The notes under the pieces: model-generated
What the model was told of the DNA's origin: nothing
Databases searched by the model: none
Seen by the model: the letters and a program-made list of their open reading frames with translations, nothing else
Shown here: piece by piece, positions 6,947 through 13,812 of the stretch
How the letters are laid out: each line of letters begins with the position of its first letter
How positions within the stretch are numbered: position 1 is the stretch's first letter
Source: Gammaproteobacteria bacterium
Lineage (GTDB): Bacteria; Pseudomonadota; Gammaproteobacteria; Enterobacterales; Kangiellaceae
Assembly: GCA_013372875.1 (NCBI GenBank)
Contig: JABXIW010000094.1
Span: 1-13,874, forward strand
Direction of reading: 5' to 3'
DNA length: 13,874 nucleotides
Position numbers and translations under genes: made by a program

Positions 6947-8457
6947 CTTTCAAACGTATCGTTTTCTGACTTTTCGTCGGTCTTATTGCGCTCAAAATTA
7001 CTTTTGCGCAGTTCTACTGATTCCAACAGTACCTTTGCTTTAACCTGCATGCTTGGTGGCAGGTTCAACATATCTCTCATTGCGTTATCTAAGAATGATT
7101 CAACCATCCGTGCTTGACCTGATTCTTTAGCTTTCAAACCCAAGAAAACTGACTGGCAGAACTTGCTTAAAGGACGGATGATGTCATCTTTTAAGCTTTG
7201 AACTAACTTTTCTAAAGCGTGCTTTTCAGCACGCAATTGAACGATTTCTTTTTTCTCAGCAGAAATATCTCGACTATTTTGCCTTTTTAGTTCATTGATC
7301 ATTTCGTTTTCGCCTGTAGAAATAGCAACTTGCGTTTTAATGTCGTCTAGTTCACTTCTTCCAGCTTCAATATCACTCGCGAGTTCCTTGCGTTGTATTG
7401 CTTGTCTTTTGAGCAAGTAGTTATTTAAGTTGTTTTTCCTCTGGCTTTTCGGAAGTTTTGCTTGCTGATCCATTTCTTTACGCTGCTTTGTTCTCCTTTC
7501 TGTTTCAGAAGAAAACTCAACTAACAACCCCTTTGAACGACACAAATGTTCATTCGCAAAATCCTGAACCATTCGTTGAAAGTAATGCCCAAAGTCTTGC
7601 GTCTCCTCACGTGTCAACTTTGAGTCACTAGGAAAGAAATCCTTTACCCCTGTAACTTTTTCTATGTATTCGCTCACAACTTGTATTTGACGTTTGTGAA
7701 GATCAAATTTGTAGGTTTTCTGATTCAAAGCAGATAAAAAATAATGCGTGTGGCACCCTGTGTTTTGGTTTTTATCCCGTTCATCGTCATGGCAAATAAT
7801 TGTTTTAATTTCATAGTCTGGGAAATAATGCCCAAGAAATAGTCGAGTGAACTCGATATAATCCGAAGCACTCACCAAATCACTACCAACCTCCCATCGG
7901 TGAGGGATCTTAAAAATCCCTTCTTGGATGAATATGTTATTAGTCGGCGCTCTGTGTTGTAGCTGATTGTGAGCGTTCAGATAAGTCTCTAGCATCTTGA
8001 GACGCTGTTTCTTGCGCTGCATTGTCAGAAGAGAAAACTTCTGAATAGACGAGTACGAAACATGACCATCAGCTTCTAAAATACTCTGCAAAAACTTAGC
8101 AGCATCCGTGTTACCACTTTTAATTTCACTATCTATTGCGTTTTTCATTTTGCGGCGATACTGGCGCTGCTGTGTTTGAAGCTTTAACTGGTTGTGAACA
8201 CGTGGCTCTGGGACAATCTTATACAAGAGTTCAAGCCGCTCAGTTTCAGTCCAAGATTCCAGTGGAGAAATATGGTTGTTTATCCAGATGAAATTGTGTT
8301 GGCTTAGCTCCTCATTGAACTCAAGTTTCTTGGATATTTTTGCATTAGTTGGAGGATCAATCCTGAGAGAGTGCGCAAGAGAGTGTTCGCATTTCACACG
8401 ACTTTCTGTAGTTGAAGAGTAATTCATTCGTCGGTGGAATAATCTGATTGTTCTCAT
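6943..8457 (-). CDS. Divergent MobV-like (Mob/Pre) relaxase
   Basis: A 504-residue protein. The key signal is ICHDDERDK followed by GCHTHYFLSAL at residues 221-244, with H223, D224, E226, H236 and H238. This fits the metal-binding HxDE...PHxH motif of MobV relaxases, except that the usual P before the second histidine pair is C here and the spacing is wider. The N-terminal stretch EHSLAHSLRIDPPTNAK (24-40) fits the MobV motif I/II region. A coiled coil at about 355-425 matches the C-terminal dimerisation part of that family. MobV enzymes nick oriT just upstream of their gene, and the preceding 166 bases here are full of inverted repeats. The ATG at 8457 has a strong GGAGG six bases upstream, lying inside a perfect palindrome. 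A rolling-circle replication protein with a similar HUH motif is the main alternative. Confidence 0.6.
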   Translation of the reverse strand: MRTIRLFHRRMNYSSTTESRVKCEHSLAHSLRIDPPTNAKISKKLEFNEELSQHNFIWINNHISPLESWTETERLELLYKIVPEPRVHNQLKLQTQQRQYRRKMKNAIDSEIKSGNTDAAKFLQSILEADGHVSYSSIQKFSLLTMQRKKQRLKMLETYLNAHNQLQHRAPTNNIFIQEGIFKIPHRWEVGSDLVSASDYIEFTRLFLGHYFPDYEIKTIICHDDERDKNQNTGCHTHYFLSALNQKTYKFDLHKRQIQVVSEYIEKVTGVKDFFPSDSKLTREETQDFGHYFQRMVQDFANEHLCRSKGLLVEFSSETERRTKQRKEMDQQAKLPKSQRKNNLNNYLLKRQAIQRKELASDIEAGRSELDDIKTQVAISTGENEMINELKRQNSRDISAEKKEIVQLRAEKHALEKLVQSLKDDIIRPLSKFCQSVFLGLKAKESGQARMVESFLDNAMRDMLNLPPSMQVKAKVLLESVELRKSNFERNKTDEKSENDTFER

Positions 8458-8458
8458 T

Positions 8459-8479
8459 CTCGACCTCCAAGAGGTCGAG
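8459..8479. promoter_or_regulatory. Perfect palindrome covering the relaxase ribosome binding site
   Basis: CTCGACCTC and GAGGTCGAG form 9-bp perfect arms with a three-base loop. The GGAGG of the relaxase gene lies in the loop and one arm, six bases before its ATG. In mRNA the hairpin would hide the binding site; as DNA it could be an operator or relaxase site that limits relaxase synthesis. Confidence 0.6.
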
Positions 8480-8506
8480 TTAGAGAGTCAAGAGAGCCTT
8501 CTCTTG

Positions 8507-8561
8507 CCCGCAGCTTCCGTGCATCTTTTGCGAAGCAAAAGTGTGACGGAAGCGTAGCGGG
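8507..8561. repeat. Compound 55-base stem-loop
   Basis: Outer arms CCCGC (8507-8511) and GCGGG (8557-8561), middle arms GCTTCCGT (8513-8520) and ACGGAAGC (8546-8553), and inner arms CTTTTGC (8525-8531) and GCAAAAG (8535-8541) closing on GAA. Small unpaired bulges separate the three levels. That gives 20 paired positions in one element, far more than expected by chance. It has no T-run on either side, so it is not a standard terminator. Confidence 0.75.
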
Positions 8562-8623
8562 TTGCCATGTCGTCACATTTTCAAAATGTACGACTTTATG
8601 TTTGTTCTCAATGGCCACCGTGC

Positions 8624-9736
8624 TCATCTGTCGCTCTCCAGCATGCCTTCAAGAAGTTGAATGAGCTGTGGTTTGGACTGAAGTTTTTTCAACAACACTA
8701 ACGAAGAGTGAGGAACAGCAGGTAAAGTCACTGTTGGCTTTATTTGCGGTAGGCCGAATATCTCCTGAAGGTGTTGCGCAGCCTCTCTTGCGTAGTTTGG
8801 TGAATCTTCACGAATCCATCGACCGTAGTGTTTGTCGATCATTGTTGTGCTTTTATGCCCCATTTGAACCGCGAGCCAGTCTTTGCTGATCCCTGCCGTT
8901 AGGCACTGGGAAGCAAATGTATGACGTAGCTGACCAACACCTCTGTGAGCCACACCCGCTTGTTCTAGAAATTTGATGAAGAATCGCTCAGTGAATTCTT
9001 TAGCATCAGTAAAAGGTTGATTCGTTTTCGTATTTAAGAAAATGAAACTGACAGAGTCTTTCGTGAATGTTTTATTGTCGCATTCTAGAATGTTGATTGT
9101 TTGTGGGCGGCGCTTTCCTGTAAGTTTCAACTGCTCTTTCAATAGTTTTAAAGCAAGTGGATTTAAATCAACTTCACGTACAGAACCTTTAGTTTTTGGA
9201 CATTTATAAATGTTCAATACGCAAGCTCTACGTACATAGAGCACTTCGCGTTCCCAGTTTATATCTTGCCAAGACAACGCTATCAGTTCACTGATACGAA
9301 GACCTGTCAACAGATTCAGCATTACGGCATTCTGTCCCTGGGTGCAGACATTCTTGCACTCATGCATCCGTGCTAATTCCTTTTTTGTGAAAGGGTTTGG
9401 CTCAGGATCCACTGTTTTAAAGTTCTGTACGCCTGTCATCGGATTTCGTGCAATTACGCCATCACGTACCGCTTTCAAAGAAATGCGACGTAAGATTGTC
9501 AGATGTTCGTTGATGGTTTTGTTTCGAAAGCGCTCGTGCCAACTTACCAGAAGCATATTAATCTGAGTGTGGCTAACTGCATTGATGGGGAACTCTCCCA
9601 ATGCCTCGTTTATATTCTTTGCTCTGCTGAGGTCGGAGGCTAATGTCGAGGGAGCAGCACAATATTTTCTCTCTATGAGATATGCGTCGATGTAGTCTTT
9701 TACAGTTGGTGACTTTGTAGTTGTAATAGTTTTCAT
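8624..9736 (-). CDS. Tyrosine recombinase / integrase of the mobilizable module
   Basis: A 370-residue tyrosine recombinase. The N-terminal SAM-like core-binding domain is at about 10-105 (VKDYIDAYLIERKYCAAPS). The catalytic domain is at about 115-330, with R147 in TGLRISELIALSW, K183 in TKGSVREV, R271 in QLRHTFAS, H294 in MGHKSTTM and the nucleophile Y304 in DKHYGRW. The first histidine of the usual HxxR box is replaced by G268, a position that varies among integrases, so activity is expected. It lies upstream of the relaxase on the same strand, separated by the hairpin-rich region, which suggests one mobility unit. The ATG at 9736 has a weak GGAAAA upstream. Its attachment site was not identified. 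Confidence 0.9.
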   Translation of the reverse strand: MKTITTTKSPTVKDYIDAYLIERKYCAAPSTLASDLSRAKNINEALGEFPINAVSHTQINMLLVSWHERFRNKTINEHLTILRRISLKAVRDGVIARNPMTGVQNFKTVDPEPNPFTKKELARMHECKNVCTQGQNAVMLNLLTGLRISELIALSWQDINWEREVLYVRRACVLNIYKCPKTKGSVREVDLNPLALKLLKEQLKLTGKRRPQTINILECDNKTFTKDSVSFIFLNTKTNQPFTDAKEFTERFFIKFLEQAGVAHRGVGQLRHTFASQCLTAGISKDWLAVQMGHKSTTMIDKHYGRWIREDSPNYAREAAQHLQEIFGLPQIKPTVTLPAVPHSSLVLLKKLQSKPQLIQLLEGMLESDR

Positions 9737-9781
9737 AATATTTTCCGTTTTTTATCGAATGCAAGTCATTCGTCAAAACGG

Positions 9782-9810
9782 AAGTTACGGCTAAAAATTA
9801 CAGCCGTCAA
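9782..9810 (-). promoter_or_regulatory. Candidate integrase promoter with operator-like inverted repeat
   Basis: On the minus strand TTGACG (9805-9810) and TAACTT (9782-9787) are separated by 17 bases, about 50 bases before the integrase start. The inverted repeat ACGGCT (9787-9792) / AGCCGT (9802-9807) fills the spacer, where a repressor or recombination protein could block it. The -10 box is poor. Confidence 0.35.
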
Positions 9811-9935
9811 CTCAGTAAGGTATTGAATATTAACAATAAATTATTTACTTTTGACATCATTTGTCTATACGTAGAAATAATCGATATCGAATTTGAGATT
9901 ATTTATCAAACCTATACGCATCGAGTTTATCGAGG

Positions 9936-9992
9936 TTTTTGACCTAGAAAATTTTTTGAAAAAAATGATCTGACTGGTCAAAAAATAACCAG
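9936..9992. repeat. Inverted repeats in AT-rich DNA upstream of the integrase
   Basis: TTTTTGACC and GGTCAAAAA are 9-bp inverted arms spaced by 31 bases. The second arm overlaps a shorter hairpin, CTGGT/ACCAG. They could be integrase or accessory-factor sites; there is no direct proof. Confidence 0.4.
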
Positions 9993-10240
9993 AAGATTGG
10001 TTGGTAGGGGAAGATTGTGGAAAGTAGCAATCTCTGAAATGCTAAGACGATTGGGTTTGGCTTAATGGACTGAAAGACATGCTTGGTGAACTTTAGTCAC
10101 TTATCGCAGAAGGAGCCAAAGTTTAGATATCATGGCGTATGGACTAGTTTTTTTATCCCCAAAGTGGTTTAGCTCAATAAGCTTGATGTGTTTCTCTTGC
10201 CATTTGTTGACCTATTTTAGCTGATGGTTAACTATGTAAT

Positions 10241-10289
10241 CAGTTTACTATCGTGTTATATGTAGGTATTGTCTGTATTTTGTAAACTG
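10241..10289. promoter_or_regulatory. dGTPase promoter region flanked by 8-bp inverted operator-like repeats
   Basis: CAGTTTAC (10241-10248) and GTAAACTG (10282-10289) are perfect inverted arms 33 bases apart, just upstream of the dgt start. A possible promoter, TTTACT - 17 bases - TATTGT (10243-10271), sits within and partly inside the left arm. A dimeric repressor bound at both arms could loop or block this promoter. The arms are clear; the promoter call is weak. Confidence 0.4.
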
Positions 10290-10309
10290 TATTGTCAGTT
10301 GGAAACAAT

Positions 10310-11776
10310 ATGAACTATAAAGAAAAACTAAAATCGGATAGATATCGAACTTCCACTATTGGAGGTCGCGATTTCAATGAAGAAATGGAAAGCGATCGTG
10401 GCAGAGCAGTCAACTCTGCCGCCGTAAGGCGTTTACAACAGAAAACGCAAGTTTTCCCATTAGAATCTAATGCAGCTGTTCGAAGTCGTTTAACGCATTC
10501 GCTAGAAGTTCAGCAAGTTGGTCGCTACATAAGTAAAATTATTCTTAAAGAGCTTGGTAAGCAGGGGTTTGACCTCTCAGAGTATTCGGAAGGTTTTGTT
10601 AGTGCTGTAGAGGTATCATGTTTGCTACATGATATTGGTAATCCACCATTTGGTCATTTTGGCGAAGAGGCTATTAATTTATGGACTAAGTCCTTTCTCT
10701 CTAAAACCATACAAGATGCTTTTGGTGAAGAAACAGATTGTCAGAAGTTAATTAAAGATCTTTGTAATTTTGAAGGTAATGCCCAAGGGATTAGACTACT
10801 ACATCAAATACAAGCTTTGAATCTTACATATACGCAATTGGCTTGTTTGGTAAAATATACGAGAGCCGCTTATGAAGATAAGCCTTCATCTGCTAATGAT
10901 GAGTTCAAATACAGAAAAAAGAAGCCAGGTTTTTACCTGACGGAAGAAACATTGTACAAATCTATACAAGAAAACCTTGGGATTGAAGATGGTGCAAGAT
11001 TCCCACTAACTTACATTATGGAGGCTGCTGACGATATATCTTACTGCATTGCCGACGTTGATGATGCCGTCGATAAAGGTATTCTATCAATAGATAAACT
11101 CCATTATGAAATAGCAAGAATATGGGAATCTTTCCGAGGTAAAGATGGCGTTGACGACTCTGTAGTAGATGAGGGTTACTTATTAAAAATCTCTGAAAAA
11201 GCTATGGAAAAAGCTAGAGAGCAGAAATTTAATAGTAACCATGCCTATATTTTGACACTTCGTACGACTTTAGTTAATGATCTCGCACACTATGCAGCTA
11301 GCCGTTATGTCGAAAACCATGATTTGGTTTTTTCGGGGGCTTTTGATGAGTCTTTGCTTGATGGGTGTGATAAGTACAATCTTGCAACCGAGACTTTAAG
11401 GCTTCTCTCGATAGAAAATGTATTTAATCATGCTGAAGTTGAAAACTTGGAGCTAAAGGGATATGCAGTAATATCTGGGCTGTTGGAAATTTATTCTCCG
11501 TTGATCAAACTATCGTTCTCGGAGTTTAAGACGCTAGCACAAAGCAACAGGTTAAAAAGTCATCCGATTGAAACACGTTTATTCCATAAGTTATCGAGTA
11601 AACATAAGAACACTTATTTTTCGGCAGTATCTGATCTCTATGCCGCTGATACCCCTTCAAACGCTCAAAAGCTAACTGAGATTTATCATCGTTCCAGGTT
11701 AGTAATTGATTATATTAGTGGTATGACTGATGGTTTCGCTCTAGAACAATACCAAAATCTTAGTGCATCTAAGTAA
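10310..11776 (+). CDS. dgt: Deoxyguanosinetriphosphate triphosphohydrolase (dGTPase, Dgt type)
   Basis: A 488-residue HD-domain protein resembling E. coli Dgt (505 residues) along its whole length. Shared blocks include SDRGRAVNSAAVRRLQQKTQ, RSRLTHSLEVQQVGRYI, LLHDIGNPPFGHFGEEAI, NFEGNAQGIRL, IMEAADDISYC, the ISGLLEIY segment, RLFHKLS and DYISGMTDGFALEQY. The expected metal ligands are present: H63, H107-D108 and an aspartate of EAADD (241/242). The enzyme hydrolyses dGTP to deoxyguanosine and triphosphate. Island-borne dGTPases are an established phage-defence type that empties the dGTP pool on infection, and this gene sits among other defence genes, so that role is likely here. ATG at 10310 is chosen, with GGAAA upstream; a TTG at 10292 in frame is less likely. 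A strong terminator follows. A housekeeping copy moved into an island is the alternative. Confidence 0.93.
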   Translation: MNYKEKLKSDRYRTSTIGGRDFNEEMESDRGRAVNSAAVRRLQQKTQVFPLESNAAVRSRLTHSLEVQQVGRYISKIILKELGKQGFDLSEYSEGFVSAVEVSCLLHDIGNPPFGHFGEEAINLWTKSFLSKTIQDAFGEETDCQKLIKDLCNFEGNAQGIRLLHQIQALNLTYTQLACLVKYTRAAYEDKPSSANDEFKYRKKKPGFYLTEETLYKSIQENLGIEDGARFPLTYIMEAADDISYCIADVDDAVDKGILSIDKLHYEIARIWESFRGKDGVDDSVVDEGYLLKISEKAMEKAREQKFNSNHAYILTLRTTLVNDLAHYAASRYVENHDLVFSGAFDESLLDGCDKYNLATETLRLLSIENVFNHAEVENLELKGYAVISGLLEIYSPLIKLSFSEFKTLAQSNRLKSHPIETRLFHKLSSKHKNTYFSAVSDLYAADTPSNAQKLTEIYHRSRLVIDYISGMTDGFALEQYQNLSASK

Positions 11777-11813
11777 TTAATCCAACAAACGTCTAAAACT
11801 TCAACTTATTTTT

Positions 11814-11840
11814 AAAAGCGGCTCGCTATAAGCCGCTTTT
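11814..11840. terminator. Bidirectional rho-independent terminator
   Basis: AAAAGCGGCT (11814-11823) pairs perfectly with AGCCGCTTTT (11831-11840) around a seven-base loop, with T-runs on both strands. It ends dgt from the left and the three-gene integrase operon from the right. Confidence 0.9.
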
Positions 11841-11861
11841 ATCTCGGGTTTGAAAACCTTG

Positions 11862-12059
11862 TCAGTTGTTGTTAGTTGACTCAGTAGCTATAACTCTTAG
11901 AACTTTAGCGGTAATACGCATAGCTTTTATGCCAGTGGGTATATCAAGCTTATCTGAATACTGCACCCATACTTCACCATCTTTCGCAATACGTATCATG
12001 GCAAATGTATCGTTGAGAAATGATTTGCTGACACTTAATTGTTTATGAATGTCTTCCAT
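11862..12059 (-). CDS. Small protein of unknown function, last gene of the integrase operon
   Basis: A 65-residue protein that I do not recognise. An excellent ribosome binding site (AAGGAG, seven bases before the ATG at 12059) supports it as a real gene. The sequence has a beta-rich look in the middle (FAMIRIAKDGEVWVQYSD) and a basic C-terminal half (GIKAMRITAKVLRVIA) ending in polar residues. There is no membrane segment. It starts 14 bases after the stop of the 127-residue gene and ends just before the shared terminator. Its size and place beside an integrase allow an excisionase or other recombination-accessory role, but no helix-turn-helix is obvious, so this is only a guess from context. 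Confidence 0.65.
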   Translation of the reverse strand: MEDIHKQLSVSKSFLNDTFAMIRIAKDGEVWVQYSDKLDIPTGIKAMRITAKVLRVIATESTNNN

Positions 12060-12073
12060 ACTAAAGCTCCTTC

Positions 12074-12457
12074 CTAGCCTAGATTTATTGCAATAGAGTA
12101 CGGTGTATTACGGCGGTCTATACTGAGTTGCATTTTGTTTTCAGCTAAAAACTGCATAAGAAATATAAGCTTATCTTCACGCTCTATTTCTTGGGTATTA
12201 ACTTCGTATCCAAGAGCCTCCTTGACAGAGTAGAAGGAGTCAACATTCGAGTAAATTTGATCAAGGAACAAGGGATAATCAAAGATCGTTTTAGAAGAGT
12301 CACGCAGCAAAGCTGATCTAAGTCTATATACTGCTCTAATCTGTTCAATTGATATCCCACAAGTTAACAGATTGAAGAAGTCATAGTTATTTGTAAAATC
12401 AGCATGCTCAATGGCGTCTAGAATCGCTTTAAGCTCAAAGTTTGCTAGTTTACGCAT
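12074..12457 (-). CDS. Hypothetical protein translationally coupled to the integrase
   Basis: A 127-residue soluble, mostly helical protein of unknown family. Its ATG overlaps the last eight bases of the integrase gene, and its ribosome binding site (AGGTGA) lies within the final integrase codons, so the two are translationally coupled. The segment LLTCGISIEQIRAVYRLRSA (50-69 or so) could be a helix-turn-helix (GISIEQIRAVYRLR), and the N-terminus is acidic and aromatic. Tight coupling suggests a function tied to integration or excision, for example a directionality factor or regulator of the integrase. No further identification is justified from the sequence alone. Confidence 0.7.
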   Translation of the reverse strand: MRKLANFELKAILDAIEHADFTNNYDFFNLLTCGISIEQIRAVYRLRSALLRDSSKTIFDYPLFLDQIYSNVDSFYSVKEALGYEVNTQEIEREDKLIFLMQFLAENKMQLSIDRRNTPYSIAINLG

Positions 12458-13763
12458 ACATCACCTCTACTGATGGAAACTTGTTAACTGCTTCATTTAA
12501 TTGCTGAATATTCGCTTGTTTTCCGTATCGTCCGAAGGTGATGTTAGGATGAGCATGCCCAACGATTTCAGCCACTATGTGCTCTGGTATATCAGCAATC
12601 TTTAACTCATCGATAAAAGTATGTCGGAATGAGTAAGCCGTTGGCCGAGCATTGGGCTTCATCCCGATTGTGGTTTGCAATTTCCCCAGGTTGGTACGGT
12701 ATCGAAATGACCAATCTTTATTTTCTCCGTGCGGCTTATAATCAAAAAGCTGTTTCTGTTTTTGTTCTCGGCGCTCTTGCACATAATCAAGAAAGCCCTC
12801 TTTTATCAATTGATAGTGCAAAGGGATAGTGCGGAAAGCATTGGATGTTTTTAGCCGCTGTTCAGCGTCAGAATCGGAAACCGTGATGCATGAGACACCT
12901 TCAATGACTTGGATGTCATTAGTCGTCAACTGGCAAACTTCAGAAGGCCTACATCCTTGATAGAGCTGTAGTTTGGTTGTCCATTGAAACTGAGTGTCTT
13001 TTTTACGAAATTCGGGGCTAGAAAATAGTCTTTTAAGATCTTTTAACTGCCACCGATCACGTTGCTGTGATGCTTTTGTACCACGGCTTTTTGGTGCTTT
13101 TACCGCTTTGAAAATATTTCTTTCGATGAGTTCAATTCGTTCGCAATAGTCAAAGAACTGCTTATTTGCTGCAATGTATTCTTTTACTGTCTTTGCACTT
13201 AATCCTTTTTCAATTAAGTGATCTCTGTAAGTGTTGGCAGCTTTCGCAGATAAGCAGATCTCCTGTTTGGCTAGATAGTTCAAGAAGTTAGTACACCGTT
13301 GATTTAATTGAGTTAGAGTCAAAGGCGTTACTTGTTCCAGACGTTTACTACGAATAAAGTTATTTAACTCGGTGGTAAGTTCTTGTGCTCCAACCAAACG
13401 ACTGTTTAGGCTTTCTTCAGGAGCAGGAGCAGGCATTGCTCGGGTCTCCATACTCATTGACGTACATTTTGACTGTGGGTTGTCTACATGCGGAAGATTA
13501 GAGCAGAACTGTTGGCGAATCTCCGCCACCTTTGTAGATAAGCTAATCTTAAAATCTGTATAAGGGATGTTTTCTGCTAAAGCTTGTTCATGTAGCGTGT
13601 GAATCGCGCTAGCAAGCTGAGCATTTCGTTTGGTCGCTAATCGACGATATTTAGTGAAAAGAGAGAGACGAATCTCTCTCGGATAACCCAGAGAAGTTTG
13701 CAGAATAGCGGGAGTGGAAATACGTGTATAAAACACGTTATTGCTCAGTTTAATCAAATACAT
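12450..13763 (-). CDS. Tyrosine recombinase / integrase next to tRNA-Ser
   Basis: A 437-residue tyrosine recombinase. The N-terminal region (about 1-60, MYLIKLSNNVFYTRISTPAI) is like the DUF6538 arm-binding type. A linker rich in A, P and E follows (about 105-120). The core-binding domain is at about 128-220. The catalytic domain has R272 in YQGCRPSEVCQL, K305 in RLKTSNAFR, R380 in AYSFRHTF, H403 in IVGHAHPN and Y413 in TFGRYGK. Y377 stands in place of the first histidine of HxxR, a common variant. The gene starts 79 bases from the tRNA-Ser 3' end, the classic position for an island integrase. The ATG at 13763 is preferred to an in-frame GTG at 13772 because AGGTGA lies five bases upstream and overlaps that GTG. 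It heads a three-gene operon. Confidence 0.9.
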   Translation of the reverse strand: MYLIKLSNNVFYTRISTPAILQTSLGYPREIRLSLFTKYRRLATKRNAQLASAIHTLHEQALAENIPYTDFKISLSTKVAEIRQQFCSNLPHVDNPQSKCTSMSMETRAMPAPAPEESLNSRLVGAQELTTELNNFIRSKRLEQVTPLTLTQLNQRCTNFLNYLAKQEICLSAKAANTYRDHLIEKGLSAKTVKEYIAANKQFFDYCERIELIERNIFKAVKAPKSRGTKASQQRDRWQLKDLKRLFSSPEFRKKDTQFQWTTKLQLYQGCRPSEVCQLTTNDIQVIEGVSCITVSDSDAEQRLKTSNAFRTIPLHYQLIKEGFLDYVQERREQKQKQLFDYKPHGENKDWSFRYRTNLGKLQTTIGMKPNARPTAYSFRHTFIDELKIADIPEHIVAEIVGHAHPNITFGRYGKQANIQQLNEAVNKFPSVEVMYA

Positions 13764-13789
13764 ATGTATCACCTACTTGTATTAGGTGA
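13758..13789. promoter_or_regulatory. Palindromes over the integrase start and ribosome binding site
   Basis: A perfect 12-bp palindrome ATACATATGTAT (13758-13769) contains the start codon. Directly next to it TCACCTA (13769-13775) and TAGGTGA (13783-13789) form 7-bp arms with a seven-base loop that includes the ribosome binding site. Either could serve as a regulator site or an mRNA hairpin limiting integrase translation. Confidence 0.45.
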
Positions 13790-13812
13790 CATTTGATCGT
13801 CTTAAAACGAGA

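Larger units (their letters stand above)
8459..8594. other. Candidate origin of transfer (oriT) with four consecutive inverted repeats
   Basis: The gap between integrase and relaxase holds four structures. 8459-8479 has 9-bp arms. 8489-8506 is CAAGAGA/TCTCTTG. 8507-8561 is a compound stem: CCCGC/GCGGG and GCTTCCGT/ACGGAAGC outside, with CTTTTGC/GCAAAAG around a GAA loop inside. 8569-8594 is GTCGT...ACGAC enclosing ACATTTT/AAAATGT. MobV oriT sites lie directly upstream of the mob gene and consist of hairpins beside the nick. The inner hairpin is followed on the plus strand by AGTGTG (8540-8545), which resembles the known pMV158-type nick sequence TAGTGTG/TTA. Position and structure support oriT; the nick itself is inference. 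Confidence 0.5.
9811..10309. other. Long divergent intergenic region between integrase and dGTPase genes
   Basis: No intact gene was found. The left part is very AT-rich and includes TTTTTGACC (9936-9944) facing GGTCAAAAA (9976-9984), with CTGGT/ACCAG at 9974-9992 overlapping it. This is the sort of arrangement seen at recombinase binding or attachment regions. At 10046-10172 a plus-strand frame reads DDWVWLNGLKDMLGEL, a TAG, SLIAEGAKV, a second TAG and then, after a shift, YHGVWTSFFIPKVV before a stop. That may be a broken gene of unknown origin. The right end carries the dGTPase promoter region. Confidence 0.5.

Noticed and set aside
8507..8561. Integron attC site
   Set aside because: The stem is attC-like in length, but the RYYYAAC/GTTRRRY core boxes and the two-spacer layout are not present, and there is no integron integrase or cassette array around it.
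8459..8594. Transcription terminator after the integrase gene
   Set aside because: The hairpins lack a following T-run on the minus strand, and the relaxase gene continues in the same direction.
5859..9736. Triple-recombinase island (GInt or Tn554-like)
   Set aside because: Only one tyrosine recombinase is in this block; the 504-residue protein has HDDE/HTH relaxase-like motifs and no recombinase catalytic tyrosine box.
13779..13807. Promoter for the tRNA-proximal integrase (TTTTAA - 17 - TAATAC on the minus strand)
   Set aside because: The -35 is poor, and the predicted start point would fall within the ribosome binding site, leaving almost no leader.
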